Source: Bryobacterales bacterium (GTDB lineage: Bacteria > Acidobacteriota > Terriglobia > Bryobacterales > UBA6623). From it: a stretch of DNA of 64,000 nucleotides. The first letter of the stretch is position 1. Every line of letters starts with the position of its first letter. This document shows positions 18,691 to 28,114 of the stretch, in pieces. The translations under genes were made by a program, and so were the position numbers. The stretch lies in NCBI GenBank assembly GCA_028819235.1, contig JAPPMC010000122.1, forward strand, positions 62,001 through 126,000, read 5' to 3'. Under the pieces are notes generated by a model. It worked only from the letters and a program-made list of their open reading frames with translations. It searched no databases and was not told where the DNA came from.

Positions 18691-19575
18691 GTGATACGAA
18701 ACGATGCTTCGCACTACCATCCGGAGGTTCTGCGCCTCTTCGATGCCTACGTGCACGGTGCCCTGAGCCGACGGGCTTTCATGGACAAGGCCGCGCCGTT
18801 CACGGCCGGAGCAAGCACGGCGGTCGTGCTGGCCAGCCTCAGTCCGGACTACGCGCTCGCGGAGCAGGTGTCCCCCGACGATGCGCGGATCCGAACGGAA
18901 CGGGTCGAATACGAGTCCCCGGATGGACACGGCACAATCAAGGCCTACATGGCGCGTCCGGCGTCCGGCTCGGCGAAGCTGCCTGGCGTGGTAGTGGTCC
19001 ACGAGAACCGAGGGCTAAACCCGTACATTGAGGATGTCGTCAGAAGGCTTGGCGTGGCTGGATACCTCGCCCTAGGCCCTGACGGGCTAACGCCGAAGGG
19101 AGGCTACCCGGGCAACGACGACGATGGGCGACGGCTGCAGGCGGAGCTCGACCGCGACAAGCTGGTCAACGACTTTGCGGCAGCTGTTGCTCACCTTCAG
19201 GGCCACTCGGCGTGCACGGGCAAGGTCGGCGTGGTGGGCTTCTGCTTCGGAGGATTCGTCGTGAACGCGCTCGCCGTGCGGATACCAGACTTGGCGGCTG
19301 GGGTCGCGTTCTACGGAAGGCAGCCGCCGGGGGACGCAGTGCCCAGCATCCAGGCCCCCCTGCTTTTGCACTATGCCGAGATGGACCGCCGCATTAATGC
19401 TGGCTGGCCTCCGTTCGAGGAGGCGCTGCGCGCGAATAGCAAGAGCTATGAGGCGCACATGTATCCGGGCGTGAACCACGGTTTCCACAACGACACCACG
19501 CCGCGCTTCGACGAAGCTGCGGCTACGCTAGCTTGGCAGCGGTCTTTGGACTTCTTCGCAGCCAACCTGCGCTGA
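18691..19575 (+). CDS. Dienelactone hydrolase family protein with N-terminal Tat-like region
   Basis: A 294-residue alpha/beta hydrolase. GFCFGGF contains the nucleophilic Cys near residue 190, MDRRINAGWP supplies the Asp region near 231, and NHGFHND carries the catalytic His near 264. Before the domain is HGALSRRAFMDKAAPF, a twin-arginine-like motif after an unusually long n-region of about 25 residues. The GTG start has a strong Shine-Dalgarno sequence (GGAGG, 7 nt away). In this family the enzymes open cyclic esters or cleave short ester bonds; the substrate here is unknown. It is probably co-transcribed with the preceding sulfatase-like gene. Confidence 0.88.
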   Translation: MIRNDASHYHPEVLRLFDAYVHGALSRRAFMDKAAPFTAGASTAVVLASLSPDYALAEQVSPDDARIRTERVEYESPDGHGTIKAYMARPASGSAKLPGVVVVHENRGLNPYIEDVVRRLGVAGYLALGPDGLTPKGGYPGNDDDGRRLQAELDRDKLVNDFAAAVAHLQGHSACTGKVGVVGFCFGGFVVNALAVRIPDLAAGVAFYGRQPPGDAVPSIQAPLLLHYAEMDRRINAGWPPFEEALRANSKSYEAHMYPGVNHGFHNDTTPRFDEAAATLAWQRSLDFFAANLR

Positions 19576-19683
19576 TTCCGGGAGACTTCGCACAGGTCTG
19601 CAGAGGACGCATCGCGAGAGTCCCGCGACCCCCTTGTGGACCCCGGCTGGTAGGGCCGCTGGTACACTGGGCCTCGGCTGGGA

Positions 19684-22600
19684 ATGCGAATCCAGAACCG
19701 TCCTGCCCGCTGCTGCGCTTCCGCCCTTCTCGGCGCCGGCGCGTTGCTAGGTGCCGACTCCGAGGGGGTCGACTACTTTGAAAGGTACGTGCGCCCGCTG
19801 CTGGTCGAGAATTGCTTCGTCTGCCACGGGGCGGGCACTGCCGAGCCCCAAGGCGGGCTGCGACTGGATTCGCGGGAAGCGATCCTTGAGGGCGGGAAGA
19901 CAGGCCCCGCGGTCGTTCCAGGGCGACCGGGCGAAAGCCGCCTACTGCAGGTCCTGACAGCGGACTCGGGCGTCCGGATGCCTCCCACCGGGAGGCTGCC
20001 AGACGAGCGGGTGGCCCGCATTGCAGAGTGGATACGGATGGGGATCCCGTTCCCCGAAGCTCTTGCATCCGAAGAGGCTCCAGCCGCCCTTGATGCTGAG
20101 GGGCTTTGGTCGCTCCGTCCCCCTGTGAGCGCAGTGCCACCGTCATCCGAGGGCGGGTGGGCGCGCACGGCCATTGATCGTTTCATCGAAGCCCGCTTAG
20201 TTGCGCACGGCCTAGAGCCCTCGCCTGAGGCCTCCCCGGCCACTCTCCTGCGCCGGCTGCATCTCGACCTCACGGGCATCCCGCCCAGCCGGTCGCAGAT
20301 CGAGGGATTCGCGGCGGATTCGGGCGAATCGGCCTACGAAGCCCGGGTCGACGCGCTCTTGGAGTCGAAGCGGTTCGGGGAACGCTGGGCGCGTCACTGG
20401 CTCGACGTGGCCCGCTATTCGGACGACGGGTCTCAGGCGCATCCCTTCCCAATCGCGTGGACGTACCGCGACTGGGTGATCAGCGCCTTCAACGACGACA
20501 TGCCCTACGACAGGTTCGTGCTGCTGCAACTCGCGGCGGACCTGCTCGGCGCGGACCGCCGGCACCTCGCGGCGCTCGGCTTGCTTGCAGTCGGGCTCAA
20601 CGGACCGCGGCCCACGGACGTGCCCGAAAACGTAGACGACCGGATCGACGTGATCACTAGAGGCTTTCTTGGGCTGAGCGTGTCTTGCGCCCGCTGCCAC
20701 GACCACAAGTTCGATCCGATCCCCCAGGTGGACTACTACTCGCTCTACGGTGTCCTGCTCAACGCGCCGGTCTCAGTCGATCCCGTGCCCATCGATGCTG
20801 CGGGGGAACGGCCCGACAGCTCCTTCTTCGAGGCCAAGCTCGCCATGAGGCGCGAGTGGCTTGACACGTACCGCCGCGAGCGGCTCGAGGACCACGTGCG
20901 CGAGTTCCGCAAGCCTGAAGTGCTCGCCCGGTACCTTGATGCCGCTTGGCAGGGGCACGGCATGTCGAATCCGGAGCTTGAGCAGCTGTCCAAGGAGCGA
21001 AGCTTGAACCTCTACCTGCTTGAGCGCTGGCGTGCCTACCTGTCGGGTCTCGTCGGCCCGTCGGTGGCCGCATTCCGCGGGCTGGACGACCCCGGAGGCG
21101 CCGGGCGCATCGGCCGCCGCATGGCCGAGGCGGACAGCCCGTACCGCTGGCCGGATCCCGAGCGCGAGGCACTGCGCCTCGCCCTGCGCGGCACTGGCTC
21201 GCCGACCGACATTCCGCTGGAGGACTTCTGGTGGGTGCAAAACGAGGGTGACAGCAATGTGATGAAGGCCCTCAGGTGGCAATACCACGAAGTCATGTTC
21301 GACTGGAGCCTGCGCGGCGGGCCGAGGCATGCGAGCGTCGTCCGCGAGCCCGCCAACCTGCTGCCGGCACATGTCTTCGTGCGGGGCAACCAGCACAACA
21401 AGGGTCCCGAGGTACCTAGGCAGTTCCTGTCGGCGCTTCCGGGCCACGAGCCCTTCCGGTCCGGAAGCGGGAGATTGGAGCTGGCTCAGGCAATCGCCTC
21501 GCCCCAGAACCCGCTCACAGCGAGAGTCATGGTCAACCGCGTGTGGGGCCGCTTGTTCGGCGAGGGGATCGTGCGCACGCCCAGCGACTTTGGTCGGCAG
21601 GGCGACCGTCCTTCGCATCCGGAGCTGCTGGACTACCTCACCGACGAGTTCATTTCGGGCGGATGGTCGATCAAGGGGCTCGTCAAGCGGATCGTAATGT
21701 CGAGGGCCTACCGGCAGGAAAGTCGCGCAAATGCGGCCGGCACGGCGGAGGATCCCGCCAATCGGCTCTTGTGGAGGCAGAACCGGTTCCGTCTGGACTT
21801 CGAGGCGCTGCGCGACTCGATGCTGTTCGTCGCGGGAAGGCTTGATTCCACCAGCGGGGGCCCTCCGTTCGACCTCCGCGCCGTTCCGTCCTCGGGCCGC
21901 AGGACAGTGTATGCGTACGTCTCCAGAGAGCGGCCGTCGGCGCTGATGCGTACCTTTGACTTCTCCAACCCAGAGGAGCACACGCCGCGCAGGCAAGTCA
22001 CCACCGTCCCGCAGCAGGCCCTCTTCCTCATGAACGGGGGCTTTGTCGCCGAGCAGGCCAGGGCTGTGGCGGACTCTTGCGACTCCACCCCTAGGTGCGC
22101 AGAGCGGATCCACTGGCAGGTCTTGGGGCGACAGCCCACTGCCGCAGAGAGGCGCACTGCCTTGGAGTTTCTCGCGGGTGCCGCAGCGGATCCGACCCCG
22201 GACCCGGCGCCGCCGAAGTCGGCGTGGTCGCATGGCACGGCGCGGATCGATCCCGCCACCGGCGCCGCGACCAGCTTTCGCGAATTCCGGTACAAGGTGG
22301 GCGATCGCCTCCAAGCGTCCCAGATGCGCGCCATTGCTGGGTTTGGGGGTGCGAGCGTGACGGCCGAAGGCGGCTATCCTGGCGACGGCCTCGATGCTGC
22401 CACGGTCCGGCGCTGGACCGCGCCGGCGGCGATGCGCGTGTCCGTGAAGGGCACATTGAGCCACGTGCTCGGCTCTCAGGGGCGGCGGTTCAACTATTCC
22501 AACGGAGTTCGCGGCTGGCTGATCTCGAGCCGCCAGGGCCTGCTGGGCAGTTGGACCGTCCGTGGCGTGAAAGCCGAAACATCTTTCGAAGACCTGCACA

Positions 22601-22842
22601 TCGCGGATGGCGAATGGCTCGACTTCGCAGTAGACTCTAGAGGGGACTACGAGTCGGACGCATTCAGTTGGGCTCCCATTGTTGAGGAGCTTGGGGAGTC
22701 GGCGCCGGGCGGATCAGGTGCCCAGCTCAGGGTATGGAGTGCGAAGGGCGGCTTTCCCGAGCCTCGGGAGTCGTCCCTCAACGCGCTTCAGCAGTATGCG
22801 CAGACTCTGCTGATGACAAATGAATTCGCATTCAGGGAATAG
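19684..22842 (+). CDS. PSD1 / planctomycete cytochrome c domain protein (DUF1549-DUF1553)
   Basis: A 1052-residue exported protein. Seen in order: a signal-like N-terminus; a planctomycete-type cytochrome domain with haem site CFVCH at 44-48; DUF1549 (about 160-370) with a second CARCHDHKFDP at 335-345; DUF1553 (about 590-830) with NPLTARVMVNRVWGRLFGEG and VPQQALFLMN; and a C-terminal region of about 200 residues (850-1052) that looks like an added beta-rich module. The stop abuts the GTG of the next cytochrome gene. Such proteins are abundant in Planctomycetota, Verrucomicrobiota and Solibacter-like Acidobacteriota; their reaction is not established, though carbohydrate oxidation is often suggested. 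The usual DUF1501 partner is 5.3 kb downstream. Confidence 0.9.
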   Translation: MRIQNRPARCCASALLGAGALLGADSEGVDYFERYVRPLLVENCFVCHGAGTAEPQGGLRLDSREAILEGGKTGPAVVPGRPGESRLLQVLTADSGVRMPPTGRLPDERVARIAEWIRMGIPFPEALASEEAPAALDAEGLWSLRPPVSAVPPSSEGGWARTAIDRFIEARLVAHGLEPSPEASPATLLRRLHLDLTGIPPSRSQIEGFAADSGESAYEARVDALLESKRFGERWARHWLDVARYSDDGSQAHPFPIAWTYRDWVISAFNDDMPYDRFVLLQLAADLLGADRRHLAALGLLAVGLNGPRPTDVPENVDDRIDVITRGFLGLSVSCARCHDHKFDPIPQVDYYSLYGVLLNAPVSVDPVPIDAAGERPDSSFFEAKLAMRREWLDTYRRERLEDHVREFRKPEVLARYLDAAWQGHGMSNPELEQLSKERSLNLYLLERWRAYLSGLVGPSVAAFRGLDDPGGAGRIGRRMAEADSPYRWPDPEREALRLALRGTGSPTDIPLEDFWWVQNEGDSNVMKALRWQYHEVMFDWSLRGGPRHASVVREPANLLPAHVFVRGNQHNKGPEVPRQFLSALPGHEPFRSGSGRLELAQAIASPQNPLTARVMVNRVWGRLFGEGIVRTPSDFGRQGDRPSHPELLDYLTDEFISGGWSIKGLVKRIVMSRAYRQESRANAAGTAEDPANRLLWRQNRFRLDFEALRDSMLFVAGRLDSTSGGPPFDLRAVPSSGRRTVYAYVSRERPSALMRTFDFSNPEEHTPRRQVTTVPQQALFLMNGGFVAEQARAVADSCDSTPRCAERIHWQVLGRQPTAAERRTALEFLAGAAADPTPDPAPPKSAWSHGTARIDPATGAATSFREFRYKVGDRLQASQMRAIAGFGGASVTAEGGYPGDGLDAATVRRWTAPAAMRVSVKGTLSHVLGSQGRRFNYSNGVRGWLISSRQGLLGSWTVRGVKAETSFEDLHIADGEWLDFAVDSRGDYESDAFSWAPIVEELGESAPGGSGAQLRVWSAKGGFPEPRESSLNALQQYAQTLLMTNEFAFRE

Positions 22843-25251
22843 GTGACGGCCGTGGCCGAACCGGTGACGCGAGAACCCCATCGGGCCAGCGTTTGGTTCC
22901 GAATCCGGTCACCGTGGTCGCCAGCGATGCTCGCCTGCTTGCTGTGCCTTTCGCCACCGGCGGCGCGGGGCACCGCGCAGGACAGCGACGTCAGGGCCGA
23001 CTTCAGCAGCGTTGCCGAGCGCTACTGCACAGCCTGCCACGGTCCCGGAGCCGCAACTGCAGGTCTTGACCTGACCGACCTCGCGACATCGCCGATTCCT
23101 TCGAACTCCGAACGTTGGGAGCAGGTCGTCAAGAAGCTGCGAGGGCGGCAGATGCCACCCAAGGGGATTCCCCGGCCCGACGATACTACGTACCGCGGAC
23201 TTGTGGCGGGCCTGTCGGGCGCTTTGGACGAGGCAGCCGCGCAGGATCCGAAACCGGGCCGGACGGATGCCTTCCGGAGGCTGAACCGCACCGAGTACCG
23301 GAACGCCATAAGGGACCTGCTGGCCATGGACGTGCGGGTGGAGTCGCTCTTGCCCGCCGACGAAGCAAGTCACGGCTTTGACAACATCACTGTGGCGGAC
23401 CTGCCCCCGCTCCTGTTGGAACGCTATGTCTCCGCAGCCGAGAGGATTAGCAGGATCGCCGTGGGCCGCGCCGGAGCCGTGCCGGATGCCACGACAGTTC
23501 GAGTGCCGCCTGACCTGACGCAGGAAGGGCACATCCCCGGGCTGCCGATCGGCACGCGCGGAGGAACAGTCGTCCGGCATACGTTCGCTGCAACGGGCGA
23601 GTACGAGATCAGCGCACGACTGGCACGAGACCGCGATGAGGATGTCGAAGGGCTGACCCGTCCCCACGAGATGGAGTTCTTGATCGATGGTCGACGCGTA
23701 GCCCAATTCGATGTCAAGCCCGCGCCGAGAGGGGACGACGAGCGCAATGTTGACAAGCACCTGCGCGCGCGCCTGTCCGTGGCTGCAGGTGAGCGTGACG
23801 TTGCAGTGACCTTCCTGAAGGACTCTTCCGCTCTATTGGAGACGCAGCGGCAGCCCTATCTCGCGCGCTTCAACTACTACCGCCATCCGCGCACGCAGCC
23901 GGCCGTCTACTCGCTGACGATTGTCGGGCCCTATTCGGCGCAGCGCCCGGGCCGCACCGCCAGCCGCGATCGGATCTTCACCTGCCGACCGGAGTCGCCG
24001 TCGCTTGAGGAGCCGTGCGCGCGCGAGATCGTCACCCGCCTTGCGCGGCGGGCCTACCGCAGGCCAGTGAAGCCGGCTGACCTCGCCGGGCCGCTGCGAT
24101 TCTTCAGTGCGGGGAGGGAAGAGGATGGTTTCGAGGCCGGGATCGAGCGTGCGCTCGCCGCAATCCTGGTTAGCCCGCATTTCCTGTTCCGAGTCGAACG
24201 CCAGCCCGAGGGCGCGGCATCTGGCGAAGCCTATCGGTTGGATGCTTTGGAGCTCGCATCAAGACTGTCGTTCTTCATATGGAGCAGTCTCCCCGACGAG
24301 GAACTGCTGTCGGCCGCAGAGGCCGGACACCTTTATGAGGACGGGGAGCTCGAGCGGCAGGTTGGCAGGATGCTGCAGGATTCGCGGTCCGAATCTTTGG
24401 TCACCAATTTCGCGGCCCAGTGGCTGCACATACGCAATCTGGACTCGATTCGGCCCGACATGCGCCGCTTCCCCGACTTCGACCACAACCTCCGCCTGGC
24501 CTTCCGCGAAGAGACGGAGCGGCTGTTGGGGAGCGTCATCCGGGAAGACCGCAGCATTATGGACTTGCTTCGGCCCAGGTACACTTACCTGAACGAGCGG
24601 CTCGCCAAGCACTACGGGTTCCGCGACGTTTACGGCAGCCACTTCCGCCGCGTTGCGCTTGCGAGCGACAGCGTCCGAGGCGGACTCCTGCGACACGGGA
24701 GCGTGCTGACCGTCACTTCGTACGCGACGCGCACCTCGCCCGTCATCCGCGGGAAGTGGATCTTGGAGAACATCCTTGGGATGCCTCCGCCACCCCCGCC
24801 CGAGAATGTGCCGGAGCTCAAGGAGACCACCGCCAGCGGCAAGCTCTCTGTCCGCGAGAGGCTGGCCGAGCACCGCGCGGATCCGGCTTGCGCCGGCTGC
24901 CACGCACCGATGGACCCGTTGGGCTTCGCGCTTGAGAACTACGACGCGGTCGGCCGCTGGCGGGACTTCGACGGCGACGGTCCGATCGATCCCAGCGCAG
25001 AACTCGTCGACGGCACTACGATCGACGGGGCCGAGGGCTTGGAGCGCGCGCTCCTCGAGCGGCCCGACCTGTTCGCCACGGCGTTGACCGAAAAGCTCCT
25101 CACCTTTGCCTTGGGTAGGGGAGTGGAGCCCGACGACGCACCGGCGGTCCGTCGCATCGTTGCGGATGCGGCCGCTGGCGGTTACCGCTTTTCTTCGCTT
25201 ATCCTAGGCATAGCCCGAAGCGTTCCGTTGCGAATGAGGGAGGCACGATGA
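22843..25251 (+). CDS. Planctomycete-type cytochrome protein (DUF1587/1592/1588/1585/1595)
   Basis: An 802-residue exported protein. The signal-like segment SPAMLACLLCLSPPAARG precedes an N-terminal c-type haem motif CTACH at 62-66. The body carries DUF1587 (FRRLNRTEYRNAIRDLL), DUF1595/1592 (RLARRAYRRPV, ASRLSFFIWSSLPDEELL), then DUF1588 with a second CAGCH at 683-687 (followed by APMDPLGFALENYDAVG), and DUF1585 at the end (FALGRGVEPDD). The GTG start follows directly on the previous stop, and its last codons overlap the DUF1552 gene by 4 bp (ATGA), so the three genes are one operon. DUF1592-type proteins normally pair with DUF1552, as here. Biochemical role unknown. Confidence 0.9.
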   Translation: MTAVAEPVTREPHRASVWFRIRSPWSPAMLACLLCLSPPAARGTAQDSDVRADFSSVAERYCTACHGPGAATAGLDLTDLATSPIPSNSERWEQVVKKLRGRQMPPKGIPRPDDTTYRGLVAGLSGALDEAAAQDPKPGRTDAFRRLNRTEYRNAIRDLLAMDVRVESLLPADEASHGFDNITVADLPPLLLERYVSAAERISRIAVGRAGAVPDATTVRVPPDLTQEGHIPGLPIGTRGGTVVRHTFAATGEYEISARLARDRDEDVEGLTRPHEMEFLIDGRRVAQFDVKPAPRGDDERNVDKHLRARLSVAAGERDVAVTFLKDSSALLETQRQPYLARFNYYRHPRTQPAVYSLTIVGPYSAQRPGRTASRDRIFTCRPESPSLEEPCAREIVTRLARRAYRRPVKPADLAGPLRFFSAGREEDGFEAGIERALAAILVSPHFLFRVERQPEGAASGEAYRLDALELASRLSFFIWSSLPDEELLSAAEAGHLYEDGELERQVGRMLQDSRSESLVTNFAAQWLHIRNLDSIRPDMRRFPDFDHNLRLAFREETERLLGSVIREDRSIMDLLRPRYTYLNERLAKHYGFRDVYGSHFRRVALASDSVRGGLLRHGSVLTVTSYATRTSPVIRGKWILENILGMPPPPPPENVPELKETTASGKLSVRERLAEHRADPACAGCHAPMDPLGFALENYDAVGRWRDFDGDGPIDPSAELVDGTTIDGAEGLERALLERPDLFATALTEKLLTFALGRGVEPDDAPAVRRIVADAAAGGYRFSSLILGIARSVPLRMREAR

Positions 25252-26591
25252 TCATCCGAAAGCTCGCACTGCCACGACGAACCTTCCTGAAGGGCGGTGG
25301 GGCCAGCTTGGCGCTGCCACTTCTTGATGCGATGGTTCCCTCCATGACGGCGCAGGCACGGACGCCCGCCAGCGCTCCGCGCCGCTTGGGGTTCGTTTAC
25401 ATCCCGATGGGGTGCGACCACAGCCGCTGGACGCCGCCAGGCGATGGCGACCTTCGGGAGCTGTCGCCGATCCTGTCTTCCTTGGAGCCCGTCGTCGACT
25501 ACGTCACCGTGCTCACAAACATGGAGTTGAAGAACTCGTACCCCGGAACGCATGCCACGTCGAACGCAGGATTCCTAAGTGCCGCGAAAGCGAAGTGGAC
25601 GGAGAGCACGGACTACTATCTGGGGACGACAGCGGATCAGATAGCGGCCAAGGGCATTGGGCAGCAGACACGCCTCCCGTCCCTTGAGCTGGCTATGGAC
25701 TTGATGTCCATGGTTGGGCAGTGCGACAACGGCTTCGCTTGCGTGTACCAGAACAACCTCTCTTGGTCCTCGCCCAACACGCCGCTCCCTTCTGAGGCCC
25801 ATCCGCGGATCGTCTTCGAACGGCTCTTCGGAGAGGGGGGCACGCCTGAGCAGCGGGCAGAGGCTCTGCGTCGCAAGGCGAGCCTGCTGGATTTGGTGAT
25901 GGAGGACGCCAGCCGCTTGGACGCGGGGCTGGGAGCGGTTGACCGCACCCGCCTGTCGCAGTATCTGGACTCGATCCGGGAGGTAGAGCGTCGCATCCAG
26001 AAGGCCGAGTCCGAGACGCAAGACCGCGAGTTGCCGGATCTGGACCGGCCGGTGGGCGTTCCAGAGAACTATGCCGACCACGCGCGCCTGATGTTCGACC
26101 TGCAAGCGTTGGCCCTGCAGGCTGACATCACCCGCGTCATCACATTCCAGCTGGCTCGCGAGACCAGCACTCGCACGTATCCAGAAGCGGGCGTGTCGGA
26201 GCCGCATCATCCGCTGACGCACCACGGCAATAATCCTGAGAAGATCGCCAAGGTAGCGAAGATCAACACGTTCCACGTCTCGCTCTTCGCAGGTTTTCTC
26301 CAGAAGCTGGCGGCGACGCCCGACGGCGACGGGTCGCTCTTGGACCACACTACCTGCCTGTACGGCAGCGGAATGGGCAATCCGAATGTCCACGACCACA
26401 CGAACCTTCCGATCGTCGTGGCCGGCGGCCCCGGGTCTCGCAGGTCCCACGGCCGGCACATCCGATACACCGAGCCCACGCCGCTGGCGAACCTGCATCT
26501 CACGCTGCTGGACCGGGTCGGCGTGCACTTGGACCAGTTCGGGGACAGCAGCGGGCGCATCGGGGAGTTGGCGGAGCCACTGACACTCTAG
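25248..26591 (+). CDS. DUF1552 protein, Tat-exported
   Basis: A 447-residue DUF1552 protein with twin-arginine signal LPRRTFLKGGGASLALPLLD. Family features are RRLGFVYIPMGCDHSRWTP, the TNMELKN...GTHATSNAGFLS segment and LYGSGMGNPNVHDHTNLP toward the end; it is distantly related to the DUF1501/alkaline-phosphatase-like fold. Translation is coupled to the upstream DUF1592 cytochrome by an ATGA overlap. The two are a standard pair in Planctomycetota and Acidobacteriota, which suggests a common periplasmic complex. Function unknown; export with a folded cofactor or metal is likely from the Tat signal. Confidence 0.9.
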   Translation: MIIRKLALPRRTFLKGGGASLALPLLDAMVPSMTAQARTPASAPRRLGFVYIPMGCDHSRWTPPGDGDLRELSPILSSLEPVVDYVTVLTNMELKNSYPGTHATSNAGFLSAAKAKWTESTDYYLGTTADQIAAKGIGQQTRLPSLELAMDLMSMVGQCDNGFACVYQNNLSWSSPNTPLPSEAHPRIVFERLFGEGGTPEQRAEALRRKASLLDLVMEDASRLDAGLGAVDRTRLSQYLDSIREVERRIQKAESETQDRELPDLDRPVGVPENYADHARLMFDLQALALQADITRVITFQLARETSTRTYPEAGVSEPHHPLTHHGNNPEKIAKVAKINTFHVSLFAGFLQKLAATPDGDGSLLDHTTCLYGSGMGNPNVHDHTNLPIVVAGGPGSRRSHGRHIRYTEPTPLANLHLTLLDRVGVHLDQFGDSSGRIGELAEPLTL

Positions 26592-26603
26592 GAGGCCGAA
26601 GAC

Positions 26604-28088
26604 GTGCTGCGCAGGATTGTTTTCGCCCTGTGCCTTTCGGCGGTGGGCTGGCCCTGTGTGGCCGCCGCCTCCCTTCCGGAAATGGCAATGCAGGGCAGCG
26701 GCGTTGCTGTCCGGTCACTGCTCGGGAGCGGCGCGGATCCCGACGCCGCCGGGCCTGACGGAATGACAGCCTTGCATTGGGCCGCTCGAAACGGCGATCT
26801 CGGAATGGTGGAGGACTTGTTGGCTGCGGGAGCCGCAGTCGACGTGCAGAGCCGCTACGGCGTCACGCCCATGTCGTTGGCGTGCACAAGCCGGTCCGGT
26901 CCGATTGTCCGATTGCTGCTGGCCGGGGGGGCAGATCCCAACCGCGCGCTTCGGGGAGGCGAAACACCTCTGATGACGGCTGCGAGGGCTGGAGCGCTCG
27001 AAGCGGTGGATGCGTTGCTCGCGAGTCGGGCCGACGTCAACCAGCGCGAGGAGACGAGCGGGCAGACGGCGCTGATGTGGGCCTCGGCCGAGGGCCACGC
27101 GGACGTCGCCCTAGCACTGATCACGGCCGGGGCAGAGGTCGACACGCGCTTGGCCACGGGCTTCACCCCCCTCCTGTTCGCCTCACGGGAAGGAAGGCTT
27201 GACGTGCTGCCAGTCCTGCTGCGGGCCGGGGCTGACCCGAACGACACGATCCGGCCGCCGCCCGTCATGCCGAGCAAGGCGCGGGGGTACCGAGGAGCAC
27301 CACCCTTCGGGGCGAGCGCGCTGCTGATTGCGGTGGAAAACGCGCATTTCGAGTTCGCCGTCGCACTGCTGGATGCCGGCGCCGATCCCAATACGGCCGT
27401 GCCCGGCTACACGCCCCTGCATGCGATAGCTCGAGTGCGCAATCCCGGAGTCGGGGATAACGATCCCCCCCCGGGCGGGTCCGGTGCAGTATCGAGCTTG
27501 GAGTTTGTGAGGGAGATGGCGGCACGCGGCGCGGACTTGGAAGCTCGCATGCCCAAGCACATTAATCTCGGCAACACGAGGCTGAACAAGCGTGGTGCCA
27601 CCCCGTTCTTTCTCGCGGCACAGAGCGCGGACGCAGATTTGATGCGGGTCTACGCGGAACTCGGGGCGGACGTCAAGGCCACGAACGCCGATGGCAGCAC
27701 TGCGCTCATGGCCGCGGCCGGCCTAGGCACGCGGTCCCCGGGCGAGGATGCCGGCACGGAGGACGAAGTGCTTGAGGCCGTGGATCTGGCCTTGGATCTC
27801 GGGCACGACATCAACGCCGTCGACGACAACGGGGAAACCGTGATGCATGGCGCCGCCTACAAGAATCTTCCGCGGGTTGTGGAGTTCTTGGCCGAGAAGG
27901 GAGCGGACATCTCGATCTGGAACAGGTCCAACAAGTTCGGGTGGACGCCGCTGGCGATTGCTACGGGGTATCGCTTCGGAAACTTCAAGCCATCCGATGT
28001 GACCGTGGCCGCGATCAAGCGCGTGATGCTGGCGGCGGGTGTTCCGCCGCCTGAGAAGGTCTTGGCGACGACCCAGCAGATCTATTAG
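26604..28088 (+). CDS. Exported ankyrin-repeat protein
   Basis: A 494-residue protein with a signal peptide (RRIVFALCLSAVGWPCVAAA) and roughly nine to ten ankyrin repeats from residue 48 to the end. Typical units read GMTALHWAARNGDLGMVEDLLAAGA and GQTALMWASAEGHADVALALITAG (shortened by their loops). The GTG start is 12 bp after the DUF1552 stop, with GGAGG in front. Ankyrin proteins of this type often sit beside PSD1 or DUF1552 genes, suggesting a scaffold role in the periplasm or at the surface. In host-associated bacteria ankyrin proteins can also act on host cells, but nothing here proves that. Confidence 0.9.
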   Translation: MLRRIVFALCLSAVGWPCVAAASLPEMAMQGSGVAVRSLLGSGADPDAAGPDGMTALHWAARNGDLGMVEDLLAAGAAVDVQSRYGVTPMSLACTSRSGPIVRLLLAGGADPNRALRGGETPLMTAARAGALEAVDALLASRADVNQREETSGQTALMWASAEGHADVALALITAGAEVDTRLATGFTPLLFASREGRLDVLPVLLRAGADPNDTIRPPPVMPSKARGYRGAPPFGASALLIAVENAHFEFAVALLDAGADPNTAVPGYTPLHAIARVRNPGVGDNDPPPGGSGAVSSLEFVREMAARGADLEARMPKHINLGNTRLNKRGATPFFLAAQSADADLMRVYAELGADVKATNADGSTALMAAAGLGTRSPGEDAGTEDEVLEAVDLALDLGHDINAVDDNGETVMHGAAYKNLPRVVEFLAEKGADISIWNRSNKFGWTPLAIATGYRFGNFKPSDVTVAAIKRVMLAAGVPPPEKVLATTQQIY

Positions 28089-28102
28089 CCGTCCTCCGGC
28101 GC

Positions 28103-28108
28103 TATGAT
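28103..28108 (+). promoter_or_regulatory. -10-like hexamer TATGAT before the DUF1501 gene
   Basis: TATGAT lies 6 nt before GTG at 28115 and no Shine-Dalgarno sequence is present, matching the leaderless pattern seen at other starts in the window. Confidence 0.4.
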
Positions 28109-28114
28109 GTGGCC

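Noticed and set aside
16606-19002. 798-codon minus-strand frame over the Tat sulfatase-like gene
   Set aside because: Antisense to a gene with clear superfamily motifs and a dienelactone hydrolase; composition bias alone explains it.
20773-22599. 608-codon minus-strand frame over the PSD1 gene
   Set aside because: Mirror frame of a strong coding sequence with haem and DUF1553 motifs; no motif of its own.
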